A DNA stretch of 64,000 nt from NCBI RefSeq assembly GCF_963576675.1, contig NC_088916.1:6835001-6899000 (forward strand), in the 5' to 3' direction. The position numbers and the translations under genes were made by a program. Shown piece after piece: positions 33,934-44,658 of the stretch. The stretch comes from Euphorbia lathyris (lineage: Eukaryota; Streptophyta; Magnoliopsida; Malpighiales; Euphorbiaceae). Within the stretch, counting starts at the first letter, position 1, and each line of letters starts with the position of its first letter. The notes beneath the pieces were generated by a model. That model made no database searches. It saw nothing but the letters and a program-made list of their open reading frames with translations, and was not told the origin of the DNA.

Positions 33934-34252
33934 GGCGTGCATTTCTATACGCGGGGTGTATACCACACATCCGAAGATGTTCCACTTCAGAGACTCCAGT
34001 ACACGGGGCGTGCCTTCCTATACGCCACGCGTAAAAACGCATCGACAAGGCGCTCCAGGATCAGAAGCACAAATACGCGGGGCGTGCCTTCCTATACGCG
34101 GAGCGTATACCATCCATCCGAAGACGTTCCACTTCAAAGGCTCCACTACGCGGGGCGTACCTTACTTTACGCCACACGTAAAACGCATCAACAAGACGCA
34201 TCAGGTTCAGAAGCTGCACTACGCAGGGCGTAGCCAGACTTACGCGGGGCGT
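33934..34252. repeat. TACGC-NNN-GCGTA palindrome array in the LTR
   Basis: About ten hyphenated palindromes with 5-7-bp arms (for example TATACGCGGAGCGTATA, CTACGCAGGGCGTAG, TACGCCACGCGTA) recur among blocks such as 'cttcctatacgc' and 'gttccacttcaaaggctcca'. The same array lies at about 39602-39928 in the 3' LTR, where one copy is the perfect TATACGCGGGGCGTATA. Open frames here are artefacts. Confidence 0.85.
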
Positions 34253-34580
34253 GTTCTTTCTCTCACTAGAGGTCAGTTCTCACCCGGAGCCCGTTGTCGA
34301 TCACCGATTTCTCAGAACGCGTCCGGACACAGCCACGGGCTAGCCTACAAGCTTAGCCCCATCCCCACATCTAGGCCCAAGCCTTAAGATTTTCTCTAAC
34401 CACAAGGTAGTGGGGTGATGTGGCATGGAAGTTAGTGGAGGTTAGTGGTAGTTGGAGGAAGTTGAGGAAGTTGATGATGTGGCAAGGTAGTGGGCAAGGT
34501 TAGAGAGAAAAATAAGGGGTAGTTGACCAATAATTACCAAAATGCCACTAAATAATTACCAAAACGCCACTCCAAAAAAC

Positions 34581-34588
34581 TATAAATA
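34581..34588 (+). promoter_or_regulatory. LTR TATA box
   Basis: TATAAATA in a context of CCACTCC...ACTATAAATAGACCCCC. Transcription would start near 34610, making U3 about 820 bp. The identical box is at 40261 in the 3' LTR. Confidence 0.6.
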
Positions 34589-35897
34589 GACCCCCTCCCC
34601 TTCATAAAAAATCACACTCAACACACACAAAAACCCCTTCCTAAGGTCCCTTCCAATGCTCTCTAGTTCTTAGTTTTAAGTTCTTAGTTCTTAAGTTCTT
34701 TTGCTCTTAGTTCTTCAAGTTCTTCCTTTTGTTCTTCATTTTTTCTTAGCTTCAATTCCTTCTTTAGCTCTCCTTTAGCCTTAATTCAAGTTCCAATAGC
34801 CTCTTTCCAAGTTTTTCAATTCAATTTAGCATTCCCAAGCTCTTAATTTGCTCAATTCTTAGCTAGAACTCTGTTTCCAAATTAATTTTCCAGATTCGTC
34901 CAAATATTTTCAAAGCCCGATTTCGTCCATTTAAATTCATTTTTTGCTTTCAATCCCTTCAACAAAGTTGTTCCTAACGTCCTGAAGTTCGATCTAGTAT
35001 ATTTATTTTCCCAATTCCGTGTTCAGAAACTCTATTTACAAGCCAATCTTTACAGCTTAAATTCTTTTAGCTATTCTGTTTTCAGATTTTTCCAGATTCG
35101 TCCAGTTATTTTCAACTCCCAATTTCGTCTACTTAGAGTTCGTTTTAGCCTTCGATCCCTTATAGAAGTTTGTTACTGACCTCCTGAAGTTAAATTTAGC
35201 CTATTTACTCGTCCAATTTCGTGTTCTTAAGCACCCAAACGAGCCCACCAAAGTTAAAGATTAAATCTGCCCCATTTGCCTACCACACGTTTCGACATTG
35301 CCAAAAATCACATACCGTACGGGCCCGACCGGCTGCAGCTCTCCGAGGACCTCGCACCAACACAAAAATTCAACATCAATCCGAGATAGCTATTGTGGCT
35401 CCGAGTTTGTTGTTGAATTCCAATTTATTTTATCGCATTTCAATTCTTTGTATTGATTTGTTTATTCTAATTCAATTGATTACCTATATGTTTAATATAG
35501 AGATTTCTCAATTGTAATTCATTTCATTCTAATGCTTACTTTGAACACATGTATTCAAACACTTATTCATATCAATAAATATCATTTTTTCCAAAATCTC
35601 GCGTCAATTTCGCACTTTAATTTCCTTTATTTTTCCGTCTTCAATCTATACGCTTAGCTTAAATAAAATAATTATCTAGCAAAGTTTTTATAACGGCGCT
35701 AGAGACCCAAGAGGGACTTTTTCAATCCTTGCGTCCCTCGCCAATCGCTTCGTTTAAGATTTCAAGTTTTGGCGCGCAAATTCCATAAACTTAACCGTCT
35801 TTAATAATTGAGAAATAATTTCTCTGGCACGCCCGCACCCTAACCACATGTGACAAGGTTGAAATTAGCATATTTCGAAAATATCGCTAACAATTTT

Positions 35898-35915
35898 TGG
35901 CACGCCCAGTGGGAC
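35898..35915 (+). other. Putative primer-binding site
   Basis: TGGCACGCCCAGTGGGAC begins five bases after the 5' LTR. It starts with TGG, as expected for pairing with a tRNA 3' CCA end. I cannot assign the tRNA from memory. Confidence 0.55.
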
Positions 35916-36146
35916 CTTTTTGTTTTGTTAGCTTAGCCAAAAATTTTAAAACCTTTTAATTTAGCTTGTCATTCATGCTTTACTTTATTATTGCCTTAAT
36001 AAGTAGTTATCTTTGTTTATGTTCTTGCTTAACTCCAATTACTTTATGTTCTTGCTTAACTCCAATTACTAATTCAATTTCATCATTTTTTACCATTATT
36101 CACGGATAATGCCTCTGAATATCAATAGGTGCAAAGCAATCAAACC

Positions 36147-38330
36147 ATGACGAGGACAGCATACGAAGATGCAAGGGATGCTACGATACCGGTGTATTTT
36201 GGTGGTTTCAATCAGAATCGTCATTTTACAATAAATACAACAGTACCATGGGTCCATTGGTACACTGTTTTTAGGTGCTACACTGATGGCTATATTCAAT
36301 ATATTCATAGTGATGAACGTGATATCGACTGTGAATGTTGTGCTTATGTTCAACCTACGTCATTCTATGATGATCAATATGGTTGCTACGTGGAGCAAGT
36401 CCAGGAGTCCCATAAAAATCCACATGGTCCTGATTATATTGAAGTATGGGAGCATCTACGGATGAGTAATCCTCATTGCCGAAATAATTATATTTGCAAT
36501 TATAGGGATGAGAACCTCCATTTTCATCGTCCGTGTCGGCAATCTTGCTTCGAAAAAAGTACGATCATTGCACCAGTAGAGCATAAGACCTATGAAAAGT
36601 TTGAGTGCTCTAATATGAGTTATGACCAAAATTATTTCAACGATTCTAGTCGTATGGCAGAGGTGGAAGCAGTCCAAGTTGTTGAGGATGATGGAGAAAT
36701 CAAATCATTACTTATGGAGGAGAACCAATCAAAGGACGATGAATATCAACAATTTTTGGATCAACTCGAGAAACAGAGGGCTAATATAGCAGCTTCTCTC
36801 AGAGTCTACATTGAAGGCCGTATCAGGGCCATCCAAGATGAAGTACTTCATCACTTAGAAGCATTTTCCACACGCCCGACTCTTCCAGAAACGAAGCTTC
36901 CTAACAGTGAGGCGGTGATAGAAATTCAAGAGGATGGAGACGATCCCTATGACTATGATTCTACGTCCATGCAAGAGGATGACGCCGCTTCCAATGATCT
37001 TGATTCGGGGGGCATCCATGAAACTCCTATAGAAATTCAAGAAGAAGAAGGAGATGTTCTTAGGAGCTATGACTCAGAATCCAACGAAGTGGATGATGTC
37101 GTGTCTAGTGATCTTGATTCGGGGGGCAGCATAGAGGAAGCAACTCAACAAGAACCCACTCTAGAAGTGCTGCCCATATATGAAAATCCCCAAAGGTTAA
37201 TGGGATTTTTATGGAGCTTCGACATGAACGAGAAGGAAGTTGTGCAAACCCAAGATGAGGATGAAGATGTATCTCATGACCTCAATTCAGGTTCCAGCCA
37301 GGAGGATGATGACCTATCAGATACTCCGAACTCAGGGGGCATCCACGAAATTACTATAGAAATTCGAAAAGAAGAAGGAGGTGTTTTTAGGAGCTACATT
37401 TTAGAATCCAACGAAGAGGACGATGTTGTGTCTATTGATCTTGATTTGGGGGGCATCGAAGAGGAAGCAATTCAGCAAGAACCCACTCTAGAAGTATTGC
37501 CCATAGATGCAAATCCTCCAAAGTCAATGGAATTTCCATGGAGTCCTGACGTGAACAAGAAGACAGTGGTACAAGCCCAGGAAGAGGAGGAAGATATATC
37601 TCATGACCTCAATTCGGATTTCAGCCAGGAGGATGATGACCCATCAAACACTTCTAACTCGGAGGGAATCCACGAAGGACCTGTAGAAATTCAAGAAGAT
37701 GAGGAAGACGTTTCTTGGAGCTATGATTCAGAATCTAGTCAAGAGGATGAGGTATCCAACCCGGGGGGCATCCAAATGGAAGAGGTGCAAGAATTTATTC
37801 TAGAAGAATCTCTCATTCTTGTGAAGTCTTTAAAATCAGAAGATCTTATCAAAAGTTGTGATATCGAAGAAGAAGCGGCTTCAGAAACACAGGAAAATAA
37901 AGAAGATATTTTCTACGATTGTAAGTCGCAACTCAGTCATGATGAAGAGAACTTCTATGATCGTGGTTTGGGGGGCAGTCAAGATCAAGAGATTAATCGA
38001 GAATCCACCCCAGAAATACCTCTAATGATTCTTCCAACAACTCATGTTTTTCCAGGGCCTATGATCACTATGAAGTTGGTTAACTCGAGTAGAAGATCAA
38101 GTTTGCAATCCATGATTCTACTTGTCATCAGTCTACTTCAGTTGTCCTACCATCCAGACAAGTCACAAGGTTTTTACTTCTTAACCGTGTTTATTCATTT
38201 AGACTCTAGTTTACAAATACTTTTTATTATGCGGAAAGAGAGTCATGAAAATAAGAGTCTAGACATGGAAACTCATATCCCTCTTGTAGAGATGTTACTG
38301 AGCATTTTATTGTATGAGGCTATAACATGA
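36147..38330 (+). CDS. Acidic repeat protein encoded by the LARD-type element
   Basis: 727 codons from ATG 36147; an in-frame extension to 36129 starts only at GTG. Residues 1-190 are rich in Tyr, Cys, His and aromatic pairs (VPWVHWYTVFRCYTDGYIQY; CECCAYVQPTSFYDD; HCRNNYICNYRDENLHFHRP). About 215-255 may be a coiled coil. From about 265 to 640 it is strongly acidic with a 109-residue repeat: units at about 290-398, 399-507 and a partial one from 508, sharing (T/P)(I/V)EIQEEE, SYDSES, DLDSGG, QQEPTLEVLPI, SHDLNS and SQEDDD. The end is hydrophobic and possibly non-native. I see no CCHC box, protease or polymerase motif. The long open frame in an AT-rich element argues for selection. Function unknown. 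Confidence 0.7.
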   Translation: MTRTAYEDARDATIPVYFGGFNQNRHFTINTTVPWVHWYTVFRCYTDGYIQYIHSDERDIDCECCAYVQPTSFYDDQYGCYVEQVQESHKNPHGPDYIEVWEHLRMSNPHCRNNYICNYRDENLHFHRPCRQSCFEKSTIIAPVEHKTYEKFECSNMSYDQNYFNDSSRMAEVEAVQVVEDDGEIKSLLMEENQSKDDEYQQFLDQLEKQRANIAASLRVYIEGRIRAIQDEVLHHLEAFSTRPTLPETKLPNSEAVIEIQEDGDDPYDYDSTSMQEDDAASNDLDSGGIHETPIEIQEEEGDVLRSYDSESNEVDDVVSSDLDSGGSIEEATQQEPTLEVLPIYENPQRLMGFLWSFDMNEKEVVQTQDEDEDVSHDLNSGSSQEDDDLSDTPNSGGIHEITIEIRKEEGGVFRSYILESNEEDDVVSIDLDLGGIEEEAIQQEPTLEVLPIDANPPKSMEFPWSPDVNKKTVVQAQEEEEDISHDLNSDFSQEDDDPSNTSNSEGIHEGPVEIQEDEEDVSWSYDSESSQEDEVSNPGGIQMEEVQEFILEESLILVKSLKSEDLIKSCDIEEEAASETQENKEDIFYDCKSQLSHDEENFYDRGLGGSQDQEINRESTPEIPLMILPTTHVFPGPMITMKLVNSSRRSSLQSMILLVISLLQLSYHPDKSQGFYFLTVFIHLDSSLQILFIMRKESHENKSLDMETHIPLVEMLLSILLYEAIT

Positions 38331-39451
38331 TTTTGTACTTACAACATAGCCCATAAGACCATTCATGGCCAAAATAAGTTGACGTTTTCGCCAGCACCAA
38401 AAAAAAAAATCAGTTTTCAAAATAAATTATTTATGTTCATGTTTCCATTTGGTTCATATTTTCTACTTTTGTTTTCGCATCTTCTTCATTTGCTTCAAAC
38501 TCTAACTCACAAACCAGAACACTCAATCATTACCATTTCTAAATCGTACTTGTTATCTATTAGTTGATTCCGGTTAATTAAAATACTCAGAACCAAGCTT
38601 TGGGTAATTATTGGTCTCAAAATCATAATTTCCATCAAACAACTGTTCTGGTTAGCCTTTTTTTTTTCTTTTCCCAAAATTGATTCCATCCGCCATAAAC
38701 CACCTTTTCCTTCAAAACCAATCTCAATTTCCTTCGTTGATATCCAAATTATAACTCTCAACTTTCATTTTGTTCAAAACAATTTCCTATAACCTCAATT
38801 TTCTCACTCGAAATCACCCCATTGCCATTTGATTTTTCTTACATCGGATAACTCGTGTATTCGAATTTTAAAATGATTCTGACACATCCAATTTCTACGT
38901 CAAATTCAACAAATTTCAATCTGATTATTCTAGAAGTCCATTTAGCTTAGATAAACATTATACACTCCTCAATTTAAGGCAATCGTGTCCAAATTAATTT
39001 CCATCATCATCATAGCTTCAATTTATTTTTTCATTAATCTGGAATCCTTCAATCCATATCCATATCATTTTGAGACGCAATCTCTGATTCTAAAGTATCA
39101 ATTATCTCAGAACCAAGCTTTTGGTATTTATTTGATCTGAATCAAATTTAAATCCCATCAAACAACTGTTATGAACAACTATTTTGATCTCAAACCATTC
39201 ATCGGTCACGAGGTCAAGTTTGTTATTATTTATTTATTTTTGTACAATTATCTCCAATAATTTCGGCGTACATATTGCTTTGTAATTTTCCTGCTTTATT
39301 TCTCACATTTTCACAAAAAAACTCAAACGAGGCTCTTATATAAAAAAAAGCGAAGCAAAATAAAAAAAAATAAAAAAAAAATTGGTTCAAAAAATCCTAA
39401 ATACATTCTTTTGTGTACAAATTTTCAATTCTAGTCAATTTATACACAAAA
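38331..39451. other. Non-coding 3' interior of the LARD-type element
   Basis: T- and A-rich sequence between the ORF stop and the polypurine tract. 'Ctcagaaccaagctttgggtaatta' at 38588 recurs in altered form at 39108, a decayed internal repeat of about 520 bp period. There are no long frames. Confidence 0.55.
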
Positions 39452-39461
39452 GAGGGGGGCA
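39452..39461 (+). other. Polypurine tract
   Basis: GAGGGGGGCA lies immediately upstream of the 3' LTR, the expected plus-strand priming site. Its GGGGGGCA core recurs inside the ORF. Confidence 0.75.
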
Positions 39462-39463
39462 AT

Positions 39464-41571
39464 TGTTGGCCCAAAATAAAATAAATTTTATTTTATGTAT
39501 ATAGAAAGCTTGGGTTTAATTTTAGGGTATAGTTTATATTCTTCTAGAAAAATAAAAATGGTAAAATAAAAATAAAAATGCATTCGTAAACTCGCCTCAA
39601 GTACGCGAGGCGTGCATTTCTATACGCGGGGCGTATACCACACATCCGAAGACGTTCCACTTCAGAGACTCCATTACGCGGGGTGTGCCTTCCTATACGC
39701 TACGCGTAAAAACGCATCGACAAGGCGCTCCAGGATTAGAAGCACAAACACGCGGGGCATGCCTTCCTATACGCGGAGCGTATACCAGCCATCCGAAGAC
39801 GTTCCACTTCAAAGGCTCCACTACGCGGGGCGTACCTTACTTTACGCCACGCGTAAAACGCATCAACAAGACGCATCAGGTTCAGAAGCTGCACTACGCA
39901 GGGCGTAGCCAGACTTACGCAGGGCGTGTTTTTTCTCTCGGCGAACTAGAGGTCAGTTCTCGCCTGGAGCTCGTTGTCGATCACCGATTTCTCAGAACGC
40001 GTCCGGACACAGCCACGGGCTAGCCTACAAGCTTAGCCCCATCCCCACATCTAGGCCCAAGCCTTAAGATTTTCTCTAACCACAAGGTAGTGGGGTGATG
40101 TGGCATGGAAGTTAGTGGAGGTTAGTGGTAGTTGGAGGAAGTTGAGGAAGTTGATGATGTGGCAAGGTAGTGGGCAAGGTTAGAGAGAAAAATAAGGGGT
40201 AGTTGACCAATAATTACCAAAATGCCACTAAATAATTACCAAAACGCCACTCCAAAAAACTATAAATAGACCCCCTCCCCTTCATAAAAAATCACACTCA
40301 ACACACACAAAAACCCCTTCCTAAGGTCCCTTCCAATGCTCTCTAGTTCTTAGTTTTAAGTTCTTAGTTCTTAAGTTCTTTTGCTCTTAGTTCTTCAAGT
40401 TCTTCCTTTTGTTCTTCATTTTTTCTTAGCTTCAATTCCTTCTTTAGCTCTCTTTTAGCCTTAATTCAAGTTCCAATAGCCTCTTTCCAAGTTTTTCAAT
40501 TCAATTTAGCATTCCCAAGCTCTTAATTTGCTCAATTCTTAGCTAGAACTCTGTTTCCAAATTAATTTTCCAGATTCGTCCAAATATTTTCAAATCCCGA
40601 TTTCGTCCATTTAAATTCATTTTTTGCTTTCAATCCCTTCAACAAAGTTGTTCCTAACGTCCTGAAGTTCGATCTAGTATATTTATTTTCCCAATTCCGT
40701 GTTCAGAAACTCTATTTACAAGCCAATCTTTACAGCTTAAATTCTTTTAGCTATTCTGTTTCCAGATTTTTCCAGATTCGTCCAGTTATTTTCAACTCTC
40801 AATTTCGTCTACTTAGAGTCCGTTTTAGCCTTCGATCCCTTATAGAAGTTTGTTACTGACCTCCTGAAGTTAAATTTAGCCTATTACTCGTCCAATTCCG
40901 TATTCTTAAGCACCCAAACGAGCCCACCAAAGTTAAAGATTAAATCTGCCCCATTTGCCTACCACACGTTTCGACATTGCCAAAGATCACATACCGTACG
41001 GGCCCGACCGGCTGCAGCTCTCCGAGGACCTCGCACCAACACAAAAATTCAACATCAATCCGAGATAGCTATTGTGGCTCCGAGTTTGTTGTTGAATTCC
41101 AACTTATTTTATCGCATTTCAATTCTTTGTATTGATTTGTTTATTCTAATTCAATTGATTACCTATATGTTTAATATAGAGATTTCTCAATTGTAATTCA
41201 TTTCAGTCTAATGCTTACTTTGAACACATGTATTCAAACACTTATTCATATCAATAAATATCATTTTTTCCAAAATCTCACGTCAATTTCGCACTTTAAT
41301 TTCCTTTATTTTTCCGTCTTCAATCTATACGCTTAGCTTAAATAAAATAATTATCTAGCAAAGTTTTTATAACGGCGCTAGAGACCCAAGATGGACTTTT
41401 TCAATCCTTGCGTCCCTCGCCAATCGCTTCGTTTAAGATTTCAAGTTTTGGCGCGCAAATTCCATAAACTTAACCGTCTTTAATAATTGAGAAATAATTT
41501 CTCTGGCACGTCCGCACCCTAACCACACGTGACAAAGTTGAAATTAGCATATTTCGAAAATATCGCTAACA
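39464..41571 (+). repeat. 3' LTR
   Basis: Same organisation as the 5' LTR (palindrome array at about 39602-39928, TATA at 40261), with scattered single-base changes and small indels. It ends CTAACA, then the ATTAT duplication. Confidence 0.93.
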
Positions 41572-41799
41572 ATTATATTCAACAGTTAGTTCATTCATCC
41601 ATTTAAAATAATATTTCACCGTTACTCATTAATGATAAATTTCATCTTTGCAGCGGTGGAGACAAGGGGGTGCTAGGGGATTTGGGGGTGCAAGATTGGC
41701 TCCTCTAATGGAGCAGTCCTGTATTTGTCACTTTATCTATAGTACGTGAAGTTTATCATATTTTATACTTTACTAATCGAACTTTAATTTATACTTTTT

Positions 41800-42745
41800 T
41801 TAAGAAAAGACCATACATTAATTAGAATCAGAATACAAGGCTTGAACAATGAAATCTGGATTACTAGTATGTCACTCTATCAGTTCTGCCATAGAATAGG
41901 ATGCACTCGCAAGTTCATGAGCAACACTATTCGTAGAACGACTGTCAAAATGATACTAATATCATTAAACGAATGAATCAACATATTACAATCATCAAGA
42001 ACAATGTTGTAATAAGACCTAAAGGCAAGTTGATTAAGATGTAAAACCACCACCTCTGCATCGGTTAACAAGACATCCGTCCATACCCTTTCTGTTGAGC
42101 CAACTTAGAGCTTCCCGAATACCCATAGTTTTCCCTACACGAGGCAAGAAATCACCCTGCACAAGTTTGGAAAAAGCTCCACAAAACTTGTTGTTGCAGT
42201 CCTGTAGCACCGCCCCTAAACTCAGTAGACCTGATCCCGAGATAATAGAGGCATCCACATTCAGTTTAAAGCGAACTGGAGGAGGCCGTAACTAGCGAAT
42301 CGTATCCCGAGCAGACCCTGCCCCACCTGGAACAACTTGGGCACAAACATTCATCCTCTTTGATTGAGCATATTGTCACTCCTTCAACCCAATACACGCT
42401 AGACGAAAACAAACATTTATAGAACTTCTTGAATTATTTCAAATAAAATTGTTTCTATTCAGCCACATATTGCACACAACTATAGCTTACAAACAGCAAC
42501 TCTCAGCACTAAAATTCGCAAGAATGAATTCCAACTAATCTTTAAAGCAGAGAAAATTATACTTGATTTGTTCTCTCGGACAAGATCCAAGAGAACTCGA
42601 ACAATAGGTAGATTATCCAGCCAACGACAGTTCCAAGCCATAATACTCATGATGATGGTTGGGACTGTCCAGCAGAACCGCATGTGACCCGTCTTTTCAT
42701 CCCATTGGATTTTACACATTCTTTGTAATTCATACTCAATTGTTT
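41800..42745 (-). pseudogene. Internally deleted LINE (endonuclease start fused to RNase H end)
   Basis: Minus strand: ATG 42641 begins MAWNCRWLDNLPIVRVLLDLVRE, the ORF2 endonuclease start. After only about 55 codons the sequence jumps to the end of zf-RVT (MWLNRNNFIWNN, about 42450) and RNase H (FKLNVDASIISGSGLLSLGA and GIREALSWLNRKG, 42260-42034). The T run at about 41797 is the poly(A) tail. ATTTATACT occurs at both ends as a candidate target duplication. The RT core is absent. Confidence 0.7.
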
Positions 42746-43163
42746 AATATTTATACTCTACTAACTTAACCATCAGATGGGATTGCCAGATTTCGAATCC
42801 GCTTTGTTTTTTTTTTCTTATCTCACATATTAAAAAAACCTCAGTGAGAACACTATTCATAGATTTACTAGTATGATCTACCAAATAAAAAATAATAATT
42901 GACAAAAAGGAGAAAATGCTTATTGTGAAAATGCAACAAATGGAAGTCTAATGTGTTGAAGGATGAAGTAGAAACAGTCAAATAAATAATTAATTATATT
43001 TGAGTTTGACAACATAATTGTAAATAGCTGCTTCTCATCTTCCTTCAATCAGTGTCAACTAATAAATATAATTTAAAAAGTAATTTTATCGTGCCGAAAT
43101 GATTAGTTACCGTTGCTTATTGAACAATTTTGCTCTGTTCATATTTAAAAAAAAAACGATTTA

Positions 43164-43557
43164 TTTCTTCCGATCAAAATTGAAATTCTGAAAATAAGTG
43201 ATGAGTTACAATCCGAGAACCCCAGAAATGGATGATTACGAGTCGGAGAAATTGAACGAGGTACAATTTTCGTGAAAATATACGTTATTTTCCCTAAGCA
43301 GTCACGGAAACTGCCTGGCCAATGGCCAAGCAGCCATAAAAAATGTCTGGACCGCCTAGCCATTGAACGTTATTTCCTTAAGCGGTCATGGAAACCGCTA
43401 GCCATTGGCCAGGCGGTGACCGTCTAGGGAAATAACATATATTTTCACGAAAAAAGTACCTTGTGCAATTTTTCCGACTTGTAATCATCAATTTTTGGGG
43501 TTCTTGGACTGTAACTCATCAATTATTTTTAGAATTTCAATTTTGATCGGAAGAGAG
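43164..43557. mobile_element. TIR MITE with palindromic core
   Basis: The left arm 'cttccgatcaaaattgaaat' and right arm 'atttcaattttgatcggaag' are exact reverse complements, followed by further mirrored blocks ('gtgatgagttacaatcc', 'tggatgattac.agtcgga'). The centre repeats GCCTGGCCAATGGC and GCCATTGGCCAGGC. A decayed relative is at 53510-53650. Confidence 0.8.
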
Positions 43558-43670
43558 AAACCATTCACAGTTTTTTAAAGAAAAATATGAAAAGAGTAAA
43601 ATTGTCCTCATCCTCCTTAAAACCTAAAAAGCATGAGAAATTGGTGGTCTAAGTCCAAGTAATCAAAGCC

Positions 43671-43764
43671 CAAATGCGTATGTGACGGCACAAGGCCCAC
43701 AACAACAACCCAAGCACCAAATGCGTATGTGACGGCCCAAGGCCCACTACAACAACCCAAGCAC
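43671..43764. repeat. 47-bp tandem duplication
   Basis: Two copies of a unit beginning CAAATGCGTATGTGACGGC, starting at 43671 and 43718. The open frame on the minus strand here is a by-product. Confidence 0.75.
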
Positions 43765-44450
43765 GTGTATGGGTACCCAGACCCAGCAAATAGTAGCCCA
43801 ACACGACTAGTTGAGTTCCAACCTCCAAACACAAAGGAATTTTTCAGAATCCTATGAGACGAAGGATTCAGACTCATTGAGGGACAAAGAATTCTAACCT
43901 CATAAGGATTCCTAAAGACGTGACAACCCCCAAACCTAAATAAACACTATAAATAAACAGATATTGGCATAAGGTTCAGTACGTTAACTACTATTTCTAA
44001 ACCTATTTTTATCCTCTTATTCGGTCTTAAATTATAAACTGACTTAGGTATTGGAACGGATTTGCCGGACTCCGACCCTGTCTGACCTACATACTATTTT
44101 ATAGATTCATTAACGACGTCGGATTATCATCACGGCTTTAACACGTAAGCTGGATCATGTAATCAATATGCAATACTGAATTTCTAAATTTTCCATTAAA
44201 AACAATTAAATTGTGGCAATTCTCGGAAATAATGACTGAAATTTCCACCGACAATAATTTTCATGGCTATTAATAGTAACCAAAATAGTTGAGAAAACAC
44301 ATTTGAAGAGATTGAAAAGAAGCATATGGTTTGGTGAAACAAATAAATTTAAAGACACTCTTAACAATATTCATTTATCTTTCAAATAAGGTTTTGGGTA
44401 GGTCTAGCAATTATCGTGTTCGAATCGTGTTTGTGTTGTATCATTTTGGG
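43765..44450. other. Spacer, nothing recognised
   Basis: No coding frame or clear element. A 'tcgtgttcgaatcgtgtttg' phrase near 44418 begins a repeat that continues into the tandem duplicate. Confidence 0.4.
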
Positions 44451-44477
44451 TTCAGGTCAAAAAGAGTAAATCCAAGG

Positions 44478-44658
44478 GGGTGTTTGGTTGCTGCCTTTTC
44501 ACTTTGAAAATGAGAGTTTTAGGTGTTTATTTAGACATCTCATGTTTACTTTTTGTACATGAAAAATAGCTTTTTATAAAAGCAGAGAATCTCTGCTTTT
44601 TGAAAAAGCAACATTTTCAAACAGCAAACAACAAACAGCAGGTAAAACAAACGGGCCC
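44478..44658. mobile_element. hAT-like MITE ('gggtgtttggttgctg')
   Basis: Ends GGGTGTTTGGTTGCTG...CAGCAGGTAAAACAAACGGGC, with an inner hairpin GCAGAGAATCTCTGC. The copy in the second tandem unit (about 50996-51171) is not independent. Confidence 0.6.

Larger units (their letters stand above)
33789..35892 (+). repeat. 5' LTR
   Basis: 2.1 kb, TG...CA. Contains a palindrome array (about 33934-34252), a TATA box at 34581, a repeated 'agttcttag' stretch (about 34665-34720) and an AATAAA at about 35574. Confidence 0.93.
33789..41571 (+). mobile_element. Complete non-autonomous LTR retrotransposon (LARD-type) with one large ORF
   Basis: Two nearly identical LTRs (33789-35892 and 39464-41571), each TGTTGG...CTAACA, are flanked by an exact ATTAT duplication (33784-33788, 41572-41576). 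A putative primer-binding site follows the 5' LTR and a G-rich polypurine tract precedes the 3' LTR. The 3.57-kb interior has no gag, protease, RT, RNase H or integrase. It holds a single ORF of 727 codons. By eye the LTRs differ at only a few dozen of about 2100 positions, so the insertion is fairly recent. Mobilisation by an autonomous relative is inferred. Confidence 0.93.

Noticed and set aside
33937..34387. 98- and 143-codon frames in the 5' LTR (and matching ones at 39612-40023)
   Set aside because: They are products of the TACGC palindrome repeats in U3, upstream of the LTR TATA box; the paired frames overlap each other.
35221..35517. 98-codon frame in the 5' LTR
   Set aside because: It is inside R/U5 of the LTR; the copy in the 3' LTR is interrupted, and there is no homology.
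36096..37040. Minus-strand frames opposite the acidic ORF
   Set aside because: They are shadows of the long plus-strand frame.
43617..43877. 86-codon minus-strand frame with Gly/Leu-rich repeats
   Set aside because: The repeat is explained by the 47-bp tandem duplication; no domain.
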